A stretch of DNA of 38,102 bases from assembly GCF_020532625.1 (NCBI RefSeq), contig NZ_JAJAUY010000051.1, positions 1 through 38,102 on the forward strand, written 5' to 3'. The notes under the pieces are model-generated. The model worked only from the letters and a program-made list of their open reading frames with translations, made no database searches and was not told the origin of the DNA. The DNA comes from Streptomyces antimicrobicus. Its GTDB lineage: Bacteria; Actinomycetota; Actinomycetes; Streptomycetales; Streptomycetaceae. A program made the position numbers and the translations under genes. Positions 16,181 through 24,182 of the stretch are shown here, one piece after another (position 1 is the first letter of the stretch; each line of letters starts with the position of its first letter).

Positions 16181-17026
16181 GTGACGATTCTGGTGAACCT
16201 GGTCGTCACCCTGGGCATGCTCGCGGTGGTCCCCGCGGGCCTCCGCCTGATCGACCCGTCCGCACTCGCCCGACTCGCCCGGCTCTGGCCCTGCCTGGCC
16301 GCCCCCGGCGCCCTGTCCCTGTGGCTGCCGCGCGGCCACACCGCCACCGCGCTCGCCGTACTCTACGCGGCCGCCGCCTCGGCGCTGGCGCTGCGGGCGC
16401 CCGTCCGGCTGCTGCGCACCCGCTCCCTGGCCCCGCCCGAGATCGCGGCGCTCACCGCGCTGGGCTCCCCGGCCGTGGCCGGGACCGCCCTGGTGGCCGA
16501 GCGGGCCGGGTACCGGCTCTTCGGCTTCGACCTCGACGTCCTGGCGCTGACCGTGCCGCACTTCCACTTCGCCGGGTTCACCGCCGCGCTCGTGGCCGGC
16601 CTGGTCTGCCGGGCCGCCCGGCCGGGACCGGCCGCGCGCTGGGCGGCGTACAGCGTCCCCGGGGGCACGCTGCTGGTGCTGGCCGGGTACTTCGTCGGCG
16701 ACCTGGCCGAGCTCGTCGGCGCCGTGGTGCTGACCGCCGGGATGTGGTCGGTGGCCCTGCTGACCTGGCGCGAGATCCGGCCCGGCGCTCCCGGCCGGGG
16801 CACCCGGGTCCTGCTGGGCACCTCGGCGGGCGTCCTGGTCGCCACCATGCTGCTCGCCGTGTGGTGGGCCTTGGGCGAGGCCACCGGCGTGGCGCACCCC
16901 ACCCTGACCTGGATGGCCGCCACGCACGGCCTCGGCAACGCCCTCGGCTTCGCCGTCTGCTCACTGCTGGCCTGGCACCGCCTGAGCCGCACCCGCTCTC
17001 CCCTCCGGAAGGAGCTCCCGACATGA
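16181..17026 (+). CDS. YndJ-like multi-pass membrane protein
   Basis: A 281-residue integral membrane protein with about eight hydrophobic segments. Histidine-containing motifs in the membrane region, PHFHFAGFTAALVAGL (about 126-141) and MAATHGLGNALGF (about 245-257), match the YndJ family named from Bacillus subtilis; biochemical function is unknown. GTG 16181 follows GGAGGGGAG at good spacing. The stop overlaps the start of the DUF1990 gene (ATGA), so the two are translationally coupled, a pairing that recurs between these families. Expression is probably governed by the palindromes at 16094-16148. Confidence 0.8.
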   Translation: MTILVNLVVTLGMLAVVPAGLRLIDPSALARLARLWPCLAAPGALSLWLPRGHTATALAVLYAAAASALALRAPVRLLRTRSLAPPEIAALTALGSPAVAGTALVAERAGYRLFGFDLDVLALTVPHFHFAGFTAALVAGLVCRAARPGPAARWAAYSVPGGTLLVLAGYFVGDLAELVGAVVLTAGMWSVALLTWREIRPGAPGRGTRVLLGTSAGVLVATMLLAVWWALGEATGVAHPTLTWMAATHGLGNALGFAVCSLLAWHRLSRTRSPLRKELPT

Positions 17027-17556
17027 CCCGTCTCCTCAGCAGCCCGCGCGAGGGCCTGAGCTACCCCGACCGCGGGGCCACGGCCCGCAGGCCGTTGCCC
17101 GGCGGCTACCACCACCTGCGCCACCGGGCGCCCATCGGCCGGGGCCGGGCCGTCTTCGAGGCCGCCGGCACGGCCCTGACCACGCTCGCCGTGCACCGCG
17201 GCACCGGATTCGCCGTCCACGCCGAGCACACGCCCGTGCGGACCGGCACGCGGGTCACCGTCGGACTCGGCTTCGGACCGCTGCGCGTCACCGCCCCGTG
17301 CGAGGTCGTGGCGACGACGTACGCGCCCGACCGGGCCGGATTCGCGTACGGGACACTGACCGGGCACCCGGAGAGCGGCGAGGAGTCGTTCCTGGTGGAA
17401 CTTGCCGCGGACGGCACGGTCTGGTTCGAGGTCACCGCGTTCAGCCGGCCCGCGGTCTGGTACACCCGGCTGGCCGGGCCGGTCGTCCCCTTCCTCCAGC
17501 TGCGCTACGCCCGCTGGTGCACCCGGATCCTGCGCCGGCTGGCCGCGCGCGGCTGA
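17023..17556 (+). CDS. DUF1990 family protein
   Basis: A 177-residue soluble protein of unknown function. Early motifs LSYPDRGAT and YHHLRHRAPIGRGRAVFEAA, the middle GTRVTVGLGFGPLRVTAPCEVV, and the late FGYGTL-like FAYGTLTGHPESGEESFLVE region match DUF1990. The C-terminal helices (PFLQLRYARWCTRILRRL) are hydrophobic and basic, suggesting membrane association. ATG 17023 overlaps the preceding stop, and GGAAGGAG (17007-17014) lies inside the end of the YndJ-like gene. The third operon gene follows after 25 bases. Confidence 0.85.
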   Translation: MTRLLSSPREGLSYPDRGATARRPLPGGYHHLRHRAPIGRGRAVFEAAGTALTTLAVHRGTGFAVHAEHTPVRTGTRVTVGLGFGPLRVTAPCEVVATTYAPDRAGFAYGTLTGHPESGEESFLVELAADGTVWFEVTAFSRPAVWYTRLAGPVVPFLQLRYARWCTRILRRLAARG

Positions 17557-17581
17557 GGCGGCGCGGCCGATACTGGAGACG

Positions 17582-19027
17582 ATGGACTGGTTCACCGCGC
17601 CCGCGTACTGGACGGGCCGGCTGGTCTTCCAGCGGGCCCTGGCCGGGGTGTACCTGGTCGCCTTCCTCGCGGCGCTCTTCCAGTTCCGCGCCCTGATCGG
17701 CAGCCGCGGCATGCTGCCGGTGCCCGAGTACGTGCGCCTGGTGCCGTTCCGGCGGGCCCCCAGCCTGTTCCAAGTGCGCTACTGCGACGGACTCTTCGCC
17801 GGCTGCGCGGTCCTCGGGGCGGTGGGGGCGGCGGCGCTGGCGGCCGGCGTCGGCGATCTGGTGCCGCTGGGCTGCGCCATGGCGCTGTGGGCCCTGCTGT
17901 GGGTGCTCTACCTGTCGATCGTCAACGTCGGGCAGACCTGGTACGCCTTCGGCTGGGAGTCGCTGCTGCTGGAGGTCGGCTTCCTCGCGGTGTTCCTCGG
18001 CAACGCCCGGGTGGGGCCACCGGTGCTGGTGCTGTGGCTGCTGCGCTGGGTGCTGTTCCGGGTCGAGTTCGGCGCCGGGCTGATCAAGATGCGCGGGGAC
18101 CCGTGCTGGCGCAAGCTCACCTGCCTGGACCACCACCACGAGACCCAGCCGATGCCGGGCCCGCTGAGCTGGTTCTTCCACCACCTGCCCAAGCCGGTGC
18201 ACCGGGTGGAGTGCGCGGCGAACCACGTCACCCAACTGGTCGTCCCCGTCCTGCTCTTCACGCCGCAGCCGGTGGCCTCGATCGCGGCCGGGGCGGTCGT
18301 GGCCACCCAGCTGTGGCTGGTGCTCTCCGGGAACTTCGCCTGGCTGAACTGGATCACCATCACCGTCGCGCTGTCCGCGGTGGACTTCACCGCCCTGACC
18401 GGACCGCCCCCGGCGGCCGCCTCCCGGGCGGCGCCGCTGTGGTACGTCGTCCTGGTCTGCGCGGTGACCGCGCTGGTGCTGGTCCTCAGCCGGCACCCGG
18501 TGCGGAACATGATCTCCCGCCGCCAGGTGATGAACCGGTCCTTCGACTCCCTGCACCTGGTCAACACCTACGGCGCCTTCGGCACGGTCGGCCGGGTCCG
18601 CGACGAGGTGGTGGTCGAGGGCACCGCCGACGAGGTGCCGCGCGCCGACGGGGACTGGCGGGAGTACGGCTTCAAGGGCAAGCCGACCGAACTGCGGCGG
18701 ATGCCCCGCCAGTTCGCGCCGTACCACCTGCGCCTGGACTGGCTGATGTGGTTCGCGGCCCTCTCCCCCGGGTACGCGCGCGACTGGTTCGGCCCGTTCG
18801 TCGAGCGGCTGCTGACCGGCGACCGGGACACCTTGCGGCTGCTGCGCCACAACCCGTTCCCGGACGCCCCGCCGGTCTTCGTCCGCGCCCGCCTGTACCG
18901 CTACCGCTTCACCACCTGGCGCGAGCTGCGCGAGACGGGCGCGTGGTGGCACCGCACGCTCCTGCGCGAATACCTCCCCCCGACCCGCCTCGCCGAACCC
19001 GGCCCCGTGCGGTCCCGCGGGGACTGA
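17582..19027 (+). CDS. Lipase-maturation-factor (LMF1/2) family membrane protein
   Basis: A 481-residue multi-pass protein related to eukaryotic lipase maturation factors, ER membrane proteins needed for lipase folding. About eight membrane segments fill residues 15-300. Family landmarks include FGWESLLLEVGF, FRVEFGAGLIKMRGDPCWRKLTCLDHHHETQPMP (family DxxW and HxxTQP pattern), a hydrophilic segment with YGAFG, then EYGFKGKPTELRRMPRQFAPYHLRLDWLMWF and a soluble tail. The bacterial function is not established; secreted-lipase or lipid handling is only a guess. ATG 17582 has GGAG a few bases upstream. It is the last gene of the operon and is followed by a strong terminator. Confidence 0.87.
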   Translation: MDWFTAPAYWTGRLVFQRALAGVYLVAFLAALFQFRALIGSRGMLPVPEYVRLVPFRRAPSLFQVRYCDGLFAGCAVLGAVGAAALAAGVGDLVPLGCAMALWALLWVLYLSIVNVGQTWYAFGWESLLLEVGFLAVFLGNARVGPPVLVLWLLRWVLFRVEFGAGLIKMRGDPCWRKLTCLDHHHETQPMPGPLSWFFHHLPKPVHRVECAANHVTQLVVPVLLFTPQPVASIAAGAVVATQLWLVLSGNFAWLNWITITVALSAVDFTALTGPPPAAASRAAPLWYVVLVCAVTALVLVLSRHPVRNMISRRQVMNRSFDSLHLVNTYGAFGTVGRVRDEVVVEGTADEVPRADGDWREYGFKGKPTELRRMPRQFAPYHLRLDWLMWFAALSPGYARDWFGPFVERLLTGDRDTLRLLRHNPFPDAPPVFVRARLYRYRFTTWRELRETGAWWHRTLLREYLPPTRLAEPGPVRSRGD

Positions 19028-19035
19028 CGCCCGCA

Positions 19036-19076
19036 CGACCGGGGCCGGGCGCCACCCCGGCGCCCGCCCCCGGTCG
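19036..19076. terminator. Strong bidirectional terminator
   Basis: An 18-bp stem with a single mismatch (left arm 19036-19053, right arm 19059-19076) and a 5-base loop ACCCC lies between the convergent LMF and epimerase genes. It is the strongest hairpin I find in the window. Confidence 0.85.
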
Positions 19077-19080
19077 CACC

Positions 19081-20076
19081 TCAGCCGGTGGGGCCGGTGA
19101 GCAGTTCGGCCTCCCGGGCCGGGGAGAGCCCGGGGCGGGGGCGGTCCGGGCGGTGCGGGGGTGCGCCGTCGAGGGAACGCAGCCAGGCCCAGGTGTCGTT
19201 CACGGTGTCCTCGACCGGGCGGCAGACCAGGCCGCCGGCGAGGGCCTTGGAGACGTCCCCGCCGTGCATGAAGTCGTGCAGCTCACCGGCCGGGAGCCAG
19301 ATCGGCAGCTCGATCCAGGGCTCCACCCCGGCGGCGAGGATCCGGGCGGGGTCGGTCCACACCAGCTCGGCGCGGTCGCCGGTGGCGGCGGCGCAGGCCG
19401 TCAGCAGGCTGCCGATGGTGGCGTGCCCGGAGGGGGAGGCGATGTTCCAGGCGCCGGCCCGGCCGGCGCCGGCGGCGTCCAGGGTCCACCGGGCCAGGTC
19501 CCGGACGTCGACGTACTGGAGCGGAAGGTCCTGCGGGCCGGGCGCGAGAACTCTGCCGCCCTGCGCCATCCGGGTGAGCCACCAGGGCAGTCGGCCGATG
19601 TTCTCGTACGGTCCGAGGACCAGCCCGGCGCGGACGAGCAGGGCGTGGTCGGCGCCGAACGCCTCCAGGGCGGCCAGTTCACCGCCCCGCTTGTCCTCGG
19701 CGTAGCCGACCGGCCCGGCGTCGGGCGAGCCGTCGACGAGCGGCCCGTCCTCGGTCAGCCCGGCGGGCGCGGGATAGGCGTGGACGGACCGGCTGGAGAC
19801 GTAGACGTAGTGCCGGACCCGGCCGTGGAGCAGCCGGGCGCTGTCGCGGACGGCGGTGGGGGCGCCGCTCCAGGTGTCGACGACCACGTCCCAGGTGCCG
19901 TGGGAGAGGGCGGCGAGGCCGCCGGGCTCGGTGCGGTCGCCGTGCAGGGAGCCGGCCCCGGGCGGCGGGGCGTGGCGGCCGCGGTGGAAGACGGTCACCT
20001 CCCAGCCCCGGTCCAGGGCGTCCTCGGTGATCGCGCGGCCGACGAACTCGGTTCCCCCGAGCATCAAGAGCTTCAT
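19081..20076 (-). CDS. NAD-dependent epimerase/dehydratase-like (atypical SDR)
   Basis: A 331-residue Rossmann-fold protein. The nucleotide-binding motif is GGTEFVG (8-14), with the SDR Ser in YVYVSSRS and the catalytic YxxxK in GYAEDKRGGE. A substrate-domain portion follows, with LQYVDVRDLARWTL and WNIASPSG typical of extended SDRs. It could be a nucleotide-sugar enzyme or a reductase; nothing in the sequence fixes the substrate. ATG 20076 is preceded by no strong ribosome binding site. It lies on the opposite strand from the YndJ-DUF1990-LMF operon, separated from it by the terminator. Confidence 0.88.
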   Translation of the reverse strand: MKLLMLGGTEFVGRAITEDALDRGWEVTVFHRGRHAPPPGAGSLHGDRTEPGGLAALSHGTWDVVVDTWSGAPTAVRDSARLLHGRVRHYVYVSSRSVHAYPAPAGLTEDGPLVDGSPDAGPVGYAEDKRGGELAALEAFGADHALLVRAGLVLGPYENIGRLPWWLTRMAQGGRVLAPGPQDLPLQYVDVRDLARWTLDAAGAGRAGAWNIASPSGHATIGSLLTACAAATGDRAELVWTDPARILAAGVEPWIELPIWLPAGELHDFMHGGDVSKALAGGLVCRPVEDTVNDTWAWLRSLDGAPPHRPDRPRPGLSPAREAELLTGPTG

Positions 20077-20208
20077 GGCGGCCAGCCTGCGGCCGACCAG
20101 GACGGCGGGGGAAGCGGTGATCGCCCACAGCGATGACGCTGTGGGCGTACGCCGCGCCCCCGCGGCCTTGCGGGCAGCGGGGGCGGGGCGAGGACCAGGT
20201 CGAGGGGC

Positions 20209-20385
20209 TCAGTCGATACCGGGCAGGATGTGCGGCTCGGCGAGGTCGTCCTCGTAGCCGGCGAGCCGGATGGGGGCCGAGCGGGCCCACACCTCCAGGC
20301 TCCCCAGCTCGTCGGAGCGGGGGCGGGTGCGCCGCTCGGTCCACTCCAGCAGGCCTTGGTCGTGCTTCGTCAGTTCTGGTGTCAC
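20209..20385 (-). CDS. 58-residue hypothetical protein
   Basis: A small acidic/basic soluble protein (starts VTPELTKHDQ, ends PHILPGID) of unknown function. GTG 20385 is chosen because GAAGGAG lies six bases ahead. The same frame continues upstream without a stop to an ATG at 20529, through sequence that resembles an ATPase domain fragment (separate entry), so a 106-residue protein is an alternative reading. The LEWTERR helix and the charged second half suggest a short helical protein. Confidence 0.6.
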   Translation of the reverse strand: MTPELTKHDQGLLEWTERRTRPRSDELGSLEVWARSAPIRLAGYEDDLAEPHILPGID

Positions 20386-20409
20386 CGCGCACTCCTTCGT
20401 GTCGGGTAA

Positions 20410-20529
20410 CCCGTCGGGGCGAACCGCGCCGCGGGTGGGGGGATCAGGGCTTCCGAGCGCGGTGGCGCTGTCTCTCTCGACACGGAGCGTGGCCCGGGTG
20501 AGGCCGTCCGTGTGCATCAGGGTACACAT
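20410..20529 (-). pseudogene. Possible remnant of an HATPase_c (anti-sigma-kinase-like) domain
   Basis: In the minus frame leading into the 58-aa gene the translation reads LMHTDG, then ATLRVERDSATALGSPDP. This parallels NALMHTDG ... TLRV ... LRVEVEDRSSALPRRRD in the ATPase domain of the phosphatase at 12730-14802. Only the N-box end and the next strands are present; the first helices and the G-box are missing. I read it as a decayed fragment, but the match is short and chance similarity remains possible. Confidence 0.35.
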
Positions 20530-20896
20530 ATGAGCAGGCCCCCGCTCGATAGGAGAGTAAAATCCGTCTGGTTCCCCCACTTTCGCCCCACGTTCATGAA
20601 GTCGCACGTCGGCGTGTCGCGGGGAGCGGCTCCCCGCCGACCGGCGGGCGGGGGCGGTGCTCGACCTCGCAGCGGCGGCGCGGGAGGGGGCGGGGAGGCG
20701 GAGCAGGGTGATGCGCCCCGGCGGAGCCGGCGGCGGACCGGCGGGCGGGGCGCGGTGCGCGGGCCGGGGCGGGCGCGCAGGGCGGGGTGCGCGGGCGGGG
20801 CGCGGGCGTGGTGATCAGGTGCGGCGCGGCGTCCGAGAAGGGGGCGCGGCGCGCGGGTGGGGCGGCGGGTGCGGGTGCCCGCCGCCCCCGTGGTGA
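20530..20896. other. Gene-free region with an extreme G-rich tract
   Basis: No credible gene. 20530-20600 is relatively AT-rich (TAGGAGAGTAAAATCC at 20551-20566). 20640-20880 is G-rich on the plus strand, with clustered G runs (for example GGGAGGGGGCGGGGAGG around 20684-20700) able in principle to form a G-quadruplex. The open frames there are compositional artefacts. Confidence 0.5.
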
Positions 20897-22372
20897 CTAC
20901 CAGTTGGCCGGCGCGTAGTCCTTGAGGAAGACGCCGTACAGGTCCTCGCCGGCCTCGCCGCGGACGACGGGGTCGTAGACCCGGGCCGCGCCGTCGACCA
21001 GGTCGAGGGGGGCGTGGAAACCCTCCTCGGCCAGGCGCAGCTTGTCGTAGTGCGGGCGCTCGTCGGTGATCCAGCCGGTGTCGACCGAGGTCATCAGGAT
21101 CCGGTCGGTCTGGAACATCTCCTGGCCGCTGGTCCGCGTGACCATGTTCATGGCGGCCTTGGCGGCGTTGGTGTTCGGGTGCCCGGCGCCCTTGTAGCCG
21201 CGGCTGAACACGCCTTCCATCGCCGAGACGTTGACGACGTACGCGCGCCCGCTGGACGCCTTGCGGGCGGCCTCGGCCATCACCGGCCGGAGCTTGCTGA
21301 TCAGGATGAACGGCGAGGTGTAGTTGCACAGCTGGGTCTCCAGCAGCTCGACCGGGGAGATCTGGTCGATGGTCTGGACCCAGGTGTTGGTCTCCACGAC
21401 GTCCGGCAGCAGACCGCCGGCGTCGATGGCGGTGCCGTCGAGGTGCCGTTCGAGGCTGGCGTTGCCGGCGACCAGCGCGAGGTCGGCGACCTTCTGCGCC
21501 TCCAGCCCGCTGACGCCGACGGGCAGCGCCGCCAGGCCGTCGACCGCACCGGAGTTGAACGCGCCGATCACGTGGTGGGCGGGCAGCTCACCGGCCGGCA
21601 GCGGGGCGCTCTCGCCCTCGACCAGCGCGGCGTAGGCGGTGGGCAGGCGGCGCACGGTCTGGGTCGCGTTGTTGATGAGGATGTCCAGCGGACCGGCGTC
21701 GGCCACCTGGTCGGCGAGCGCCACGGCCTGCGCCGGGTCGCGCAGGTCGATCCCGACGACCTCCAGGCGGTGGATCCAGTCCGCGGAGTCCTCCATCGCC
21801 TTGAAGCGGCGGATGGCGTCCTTGGGGAAGCGCGTGGTGATCGTCGTGTGCGCGCCGTCGCGCAGCAGCCGCAGCGCGATGTACATGCCGATCTTGGCGC
21901 GGCCGCCGGTGAGGAGCGCGCGCTTGCCGGTGAGGTCGGCGCGGGCCTCGCGCTTGGCGCGGTTCACGACGGCGCAGGTCGGGCAGAGCTGGTGGTAGAA
22001 GTAGTCGACCTCGACGTACCGCGTCTTGCAGACGTAGCAGGAGCGCGGGCGCTGGAGTATCCCCGCGATCCGGCCGGCCTCGGTGACCGAGGAGGGCAGG
22101 ATGCCCTCGGTCTCGTCGTCGATGCGCTGCGCCGAGCCGGTGGCGGTGGCCTCGGTGACGGCCTTGTCGTTGGCGGTCTTGGCCGCGCGGCGCTCCTGGC
22201 GGCGGCGCTGCTTGACCGTCCGGTAGATGCCGGCGGTGGCTCGCCGCACGGCGATGGCGTCGGGGTGGTCGACCTCCAGCTTGTCCAGCTCCGCCAGCAC
22301 GCTGAGGCAGACGGCCATGCGCTCGGGGTCGATACCCGGCCCGTATGCCTGGTTGTCTTCGGTCACCGTCAT
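20897..22372 (-). CDS. Zinc-ribbon SDR-family oxidoreductase, catalytic Tyr replaced
   Basis: A 491-residue protein. Residues 1-105 are a helical, basic N-terminal extension (KQRRRQERRAAKTAND). C112-x2-C115 and C130-x2-C133 make a zinc ribbon. From 149 a Rossmann domain begins with LLTGGRAKIG (154-162, TGxxxxIG), then IDLRD and NNATQT (235-240), and the SDR Ser in NVSAMEG (S383). Where the family has YxxxK, this protein has T401-N-A-A-K405. The likely products of such a design are NAD(P)-binding proteins whose reaction is unknown. ATG 22372 is chosen over an upstream frame extension because the conserved part starts soon after and GAGGAA lies 13 bases ahead. Confidence 0.8.
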   Translation of the reverse strand: MTVTEDNQAYGPGIDPERMAVCLSVLAELDKLEVDHPDAIAVRRATAGIYRTVKQRRRQERRAAKTANDKAVTEATATGSAQRIDDETEGILPSSVTEAGRIAGILQRPRSCYVCKTRYVEVDYFYHQLCPTCAVVNRAKREARADLTGKRALLTGGRAKIGMYIALRLLRDGAHTTITTRFPKDAIRRFKAMEDSADWIHRLEVVGIDLRDPAQAVALADQVADAGPLDILINNATQTVRRLPTAYAALVEGESAPLPAGELPAHHVIGAFNSGAVDGLAALPVGVSGLEAQKVADLALVAGNASLERHLDGTAIDAGGLLPDVVETNTWVQTIDQISPVELLETQLCNYTSPFILISKLRPVMAEAARKASSGRAYVVNVSAMEGVFSRGYKGAGHPNTNAAKAAMNMVTRTSGQEMFQTDRILMTSVDTGWITDERPHYDKLRLAEEGFHAPLDLVDGAARVYDPVVRGEAGEDLYGVFLKDYAPANW

Positions 22373-22601
22373 GGCCGCTGTCGTTCCTCGATCGCTCGTC
22401 CGCGTCCGCCTGTCGCGGAAAACCTGCGGGAAGTCCCCAAAAGGGGAACTGTACGGATCGGGGGCGCCGGGAACCAAACCCGGGCGGAGCTCCCTCACGC
22501 ACCGCGAGGGAGCCGTCGCAGCAGGTGCCCGGCGGACGCGGAACGGCCGCCCGGGCGGTGGGTCGCGCCCGGCGGTGCGGGCCGCGGGCGCGAGGCGCGG
22601 G

Positions 22602-23996
22602 TCAGATGCGCACGCCGTGGCCCCGGAGGTAGCGCAGCGGGTCGATGTCGGAGCCGTACCCGGGGCCCGTACGCATCTCGAAGTGCAGGTGCGGGCCGGT
22701 GCTGTTGCCCGTGGAGCCGGAGCGGCCGATGCGCTGCCCGCCGGAGACCTGCTGGCCGGCCTTGACCGAGACCGCCGAGAGGTGGGCGTACTGGGAGTAC
22801 TTGCCGTCCGTGTGCTTGATCACGATCTGGTAGCCGTACGCCCCCGCCCAGCCGGCCGAGACGACCTGGCCGGGTCCGACGGACTTGACCGCGGTGCCGG
22901 TCGGCACGGGGAAGTCGACCCCGGTGTGGTAGCCGCTGCTCCACGAGGAGCCGGGCACCTTGTAACGGGTGCCGAGCGCGGCGTCGACGGGCGCGGTGAA
23001 GGACGGCGCGGACGCCTGCTGCCGCGCCGAGGCCGACTCGGTCACGCGCTGCTGCGGGGCGGGCGCGGGGCGCGGCTGCTGCGCCTTCGGCTGCGCGCTC
23101 TTCGGCTGCGCGCTCTTCGGCTGCTCGGTCCGGGGCTTCTCCGTCCGCTGCCCGCCCGGGGCGCCGGACGGGACGGGGTCGGCGGTGCGCGGCGGCTTCT
23201 CCGGGCGGGGTGCGGGCGCCGTGGGCGGCGCGGCGGTGATCCGCAGCGTCAGGCGCTGGCCCGGGAAGATCAGGTGCGGGTTGTCCCCGACGGTGGCCCG
23301 GTTCGTCTCGTAGAGGGCCTGCCAGCCGCCCTCGACGTGCCGGCGGGCGGCGATCGAGGAGAGGGAGTCGCCGGGCGCGACGACGTAGGGGCTGGGCAGC
23401 ACGGTGGTGCCGGTGGCGCGCGGCTCGGCGCCCTGCCGGGCGGGCGCGCCGGCCTGCTGCGGCCCCGGCTGCTGCGGTACGGCCCCCTGGGTCTTGGCCT
23501 GCTGGTGCGGGGACTGCTGGCGCTGGGCCCGCTCGTTCCCGGGCTGCTCGCGCTTCGGCGCCTGCGCCTGCGCCTGGGGCCGGTGGGACGTGGCCGGCGT
23601 GGTCAGCGGGGCCGGCCCGCCCCGCTCCAGTCCCGCCTTCTTCGAGCAGACCGGCCAGGCTCCCGGGCCCTGCCCCTTGAGGACCTTCTCGGCGACCGCG
23701 ATCTGCTGCTCGCGGGTGGCGAGGTCGGCGCGGGGCGCGTAGGCCGTACCGCCGAACTCGCGCCAGGTGCTCCGGCTGAACTGGAGCCCGCCGTAGTAGC
23801 CGTTGCCGGAGTTGATGTGCCAGTTGCCGGTGGACTCGCAGGCCGCGACCTTGTTCCAGGTGTCGACGGACGCCGCCTCGGCGGCGCCGGCGCCCATGAG
23901 GGGCAGGGCTATGCCGGCTCCCGACGCGGTGACCGCGAGTGAAGCCCGGTTGATGGTGCTCGGCTGGTACCTGCGGTGTCGACCCCGTACACCCAT
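22602..23996 (-). CDS. Rpf-like transglycosylase / LysM / M23 peptidoglycan hydrolase
   Basis: A 464-residue secreted wall hydrolase. The signal peptide ends near EAA-S (42). A resuscitation-promoting-factor-type transglycosylase domain (about 43-118) has catalytic E54 in ACESTGNW and the usual YYGGLQFSRSTW. A Gln/Pro-rich linker, a LysM domain (about 203-252) and a second linker with SAQPK repeats follow. The C-terminal M23 endopeptidase (about 345-460) shows HTGVDF and HLHFEM zinc ligands. It can thus cut both glycan and peptide. ATG 23996 is preferred to ATG 24017: the probable transcription start near 24024 leaves no leader for the latter, whereas AGGGGGG precedes the former by five bases. 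The N-terminal RGRHRRYQPSTINRASL is typical of streptomycete Rpf proteins. Confidence 0.92.
   Translation of the reverse strand: MGVRGRHRRYQPSTINRASLAVTASGAGIALPLMGAGAAEAASVDTWNKVAACESTGNWHINSGNGYYGGLQFSRSTWREFGGTAYAPRADLATREQQIAVAEKVLKGQGPGAWPVCSKKAGLERGGPAPLTTPATSHRPQAQAQAPKREQPGNERAQRQQSPHQQAKTQGAVPQQPGPQQAGAPARQGAEPRATGTTVLPSPYVVAPGDSLSSIAARRHVEGGWQALYETNRATVGDNPHLIFPGQRLTLRITAAPPTAPAPRPEKPPRTADPVPSGAPGGQRTEKPRTEQPKSAQPKSAQPKAQQPRPAPAPQQRVTESASARQQASAPSFTAPVDAALGTRYKVPGSSWSSGYHTGVDFPVPTGTAVKSVGPGQVVSAGWAGAYGYQIVIKHTDGKYSQYAHLSAVSVKAGQQVSGGQRIGRSGSTGNSTGPHLHFEMRTGPGYGSDIDPLRYLRGHGVRI
23086..23124. repeat. 15-bp in-frame tandem repeat in the hydrolase linker
   Basis: TTCGGCTGCGCGCTC occurs at 23086-23100 and 23101-23115 with a partial third copy to 23124. 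It encodes SAQPK repeats between the LysM and M23 domains. Copy number probably varies between strains. Confidence 0.7.
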
Positions 23997-24029
23997 GGGA
24001 GCCCCCCTGGAAGACATCAGGAGTCCCTC

Positions 24030-24059
24030 AACCTAACGGCCCCTCCGAAGCATTGACAA
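24030..24059 (-). promoter_or_regulatory. Promoter of the Rpf/M23 hydrolase gene
   Basis: On the minus strand TTGTCA (24059-24054) and TAGGTT (24035-24030) are separated by 18 bases and match housekeeping -35 and TANNNT -10 elements. The predicted start near 24024 gives a leader of under 30 bases. That is too short for the c-di-AMP riboswitch found ahead of some Rpf genes, and I see none. Confidence 0.6.
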
Positions 24060-24182
24060 GGGTCGCAACAGGGCGCACACAAGGCGAAGTTGATGCTCCG
24101 TCGCCCCGTCCTTGATCCGTCCGGGGCGGGATCGCGGTAGCGTCGGCACGGACCGCACATCGACGCACGCAGGAGCGCACGC

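Noticed and set aside
20512..20896. Plus-strand open frames in the G-rich spacer
   Set aside because: They translate to Gly/Arg/Ala repeats without a ribosome binding site and follow base composition only.
23997..24182. c-di-AMP (ydaO) riboswitch ahead of the Rpf-like gene
   Set aside because: The predicted transcript leader is under 30 bases, too short for that riboswitch, and none of its conserved segments is visible.
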